Below are positions 62,748 to 64,000 of a stretch of 64,000 nucleotides of DNA, in pieces. Origin of the DNA: Blasia pusilla (lineage: Eukaryota; Marchantiophyta; Marchantiopsida; Blasiales); assembly GCA_050084515.1 (NCBI GenBank), contig CM114275.1:24056001-24120000 (forward strand), in the 5' to 3' direction. Position 1 is the stretch's first letter, and each line of letters opens with the position of its first letter. The translations under genes and the position numbers were made by a program. A model generated the notes under the pieces. The model saw only the letters and a list, made by a program, of their open reading frames with translations, was not told where the DNA came from and made no database searches.

Positions 62748-64000
62748 CTGCAAAATTCCGAATGAGTAGCACATGAGATATATTTCAAGCACAATGTTTG
62801 CACATGGCATTTTCCTCTGACACCCTGAGTTCATTTTTTTGAAAGATTAGGGACAATTGTTGCAACCTCCAGTAGTTCAGAACCAGTCCAAAAAAACACT
62901 TGCACTTTCTCAAAAGAATTGAGTAGTTCGACATGCTCCCATAGCATACATAAAATCTATCTCTTTTTTACATACTGTAAACTAATTATCTGTGACAATT
63001 AGGGAGTCGCAAGAACACCGTTTTTACCAGATACATCATGTATTTAGACCCAAAAAAAACTTGTGCAAGCTATCCAATGATAAATACCTGACAAAGAAAT
63101 GTAATAGAAAGAAAGTTCTATCTATATTTGACTCTAGATGAAGCTTATCAAGATCACAATACTGACTTTCAAACACTGTTTGTTGTGGAATACAGTATTC
63201 AGCTAGATCTTCAGGATGTTGGAAATGCAAACGACCAAAAACAAGAGATGGATTTTAGAAATATCTTTGGAGTGGGACGAAGGAAAAATTACATTGGTTT
63301 CTATTACTCTTAGTAATAATCAGGGTTGTCGTTAAAGGCCTATTCCTAGGTGCTAGGAAACTTGTTTAGGTTTCCTAAGACCCCTTTAACATTGTCTTTG
63401 CGCAGATTAGATCACTCACGGTTCTATTACACTGAGACTCGTCCTTCAAGAATCAGAGGAACACTACATCCCATCATTTTCTTTCACTACTGTTTCCAGA
63501 TTTTGTACACCTGTGAATATTCTTTAGTGTTGCTGCTCAGTTGTGGTGGTACTTGAACTGCTATGGAGGACCAGGTTCATGTGGAGGAGCTCGAGTGCTG
63601 TTGAAGGTGGTGTGCTGCCTGGGAAGGCCACAGTGGAGGGTCTTTTCTCCCTGTAGGAAGGGAGCTGATCAGAGATGGATGAGATGAAGAAGTTCTTCTT
63701 CTCTTCTCTCTCTAACTGAATTTGAATCTTGGAACTAGTCTTCATCTATGTGCACATACTTATAATCTACATGGCCACTCATCGGGATCCAGAATCTGCT
63801 AGAACTATTGAGTAACCAGAGATCTCAGCTCTGGCTTGATTCAGAGTGCACAGAGTTATTTCTGGTTGAATTCTATTACAGGAGACATCCACTTTTAGTC
63901 TGCTGCTACACACCTGCATGTCCATGGTGGACAAAGCCCATGCTGATCCCTAACACCAAGAAATCTTAATCATGGGTGAAATTGTAAATAGGATGTTAAT
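62748..64000 (-). other. Probably a long CSTF77 intron
   Basis: Upstream of the first recognised CSTF77 exon no further exon of the gene could be found before the right edge, so an intron of at least 1.25 kb is likely. The region is AT-rich and contains a short CCTAGG..GTTTAGG-like partial palindrome near 63345-63385. No independent gene was recognised. Confidence 0.4.

Overview
This is a plant nuclear window: spliced protein-coding genes with GT-AG introns, a chromovirus-type Ty3/gypsy retrotransposon, long GA/CT microsatellites and AT-rich intergenic DNA with foldback elements. The family content includes a plastid ABC1K1-type atypical kinase, plant-type CAND1 and the nucleolar NOC1/SWA2 protein, which points to a land plant. 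Mostly short introns (roughly 80 to 500 bp, a few over 1 kb) and CT/GA-rich leaders would fit a bryophyte or other seed-free plant. That narrower placement is a guess.

Seven genes were modelled exon by exon, and the exon phases agree across each model. On the + strand: CAND1 (C-terminal end only, 133-1101), RPC9 (8315-8794, single exon), CDC73/parafibromin (11564-14446, three exons, with a 2-nt frameshift in exon 1) and NOC1/SWA2/CEBPZ (30721-37195, 16 exons). On the - strand: ABC1K1 (46236-39820, 14 exons), a carboxypeptidase Q-like M28 metallopeptidase (52268-47792, 12 exons) and CSTF77 (C-terminal half, 62747-58954, nine exons, continuing beyond the right edge).

Between these genes lie repeats. 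At 3.9-5.2 kb and 18.0-20.1 kb are two decayed copies of one Ty3-like family with integrase remnants; the second also has what looks like a ruined PHD finger. At 20.6-29.1 kb is an almost full-length but broken chromovirus on the - strand, with 1.6-kb LTRs, an initiator-tRNA-Met primer site, gag with a CCHC knuckle, protease, reverse transcriptase, integrase and chromodomain. A 450-bp foldback element sits at 9.93-10.38 kb and a two-sided hairpin lies inside CDC73 intron 1. A roughly 100-bp minisatellite at 52.9-53.9 kb lies just upstream of the peptidase gene, and a second minisatellite fills ABC1K1 intron 10. The stretch 53.9-58.0 kb is gene-poor and AT-rich.

The genes do not form an operon or a pathway. 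Four of the seven act in RNA synthesis or processing (RPC9 in Pol III, CDC73 in the Pol II PAF1 complex, CSTF77 in mRNA 3'-end formation, NOC1 in pre-60S ribosome assembly). I regard this as ordinary housekeeping gene density rather than a functional cluster. I found no convincing undescribed biological system. The best leads are the CDC73 frameshift, two non-canonical splice donors, the intronic hairpin, the transposon remnants and two unidentified coding-like remnants at 7.3-7.7 kb and 57.8-58.2 kb.
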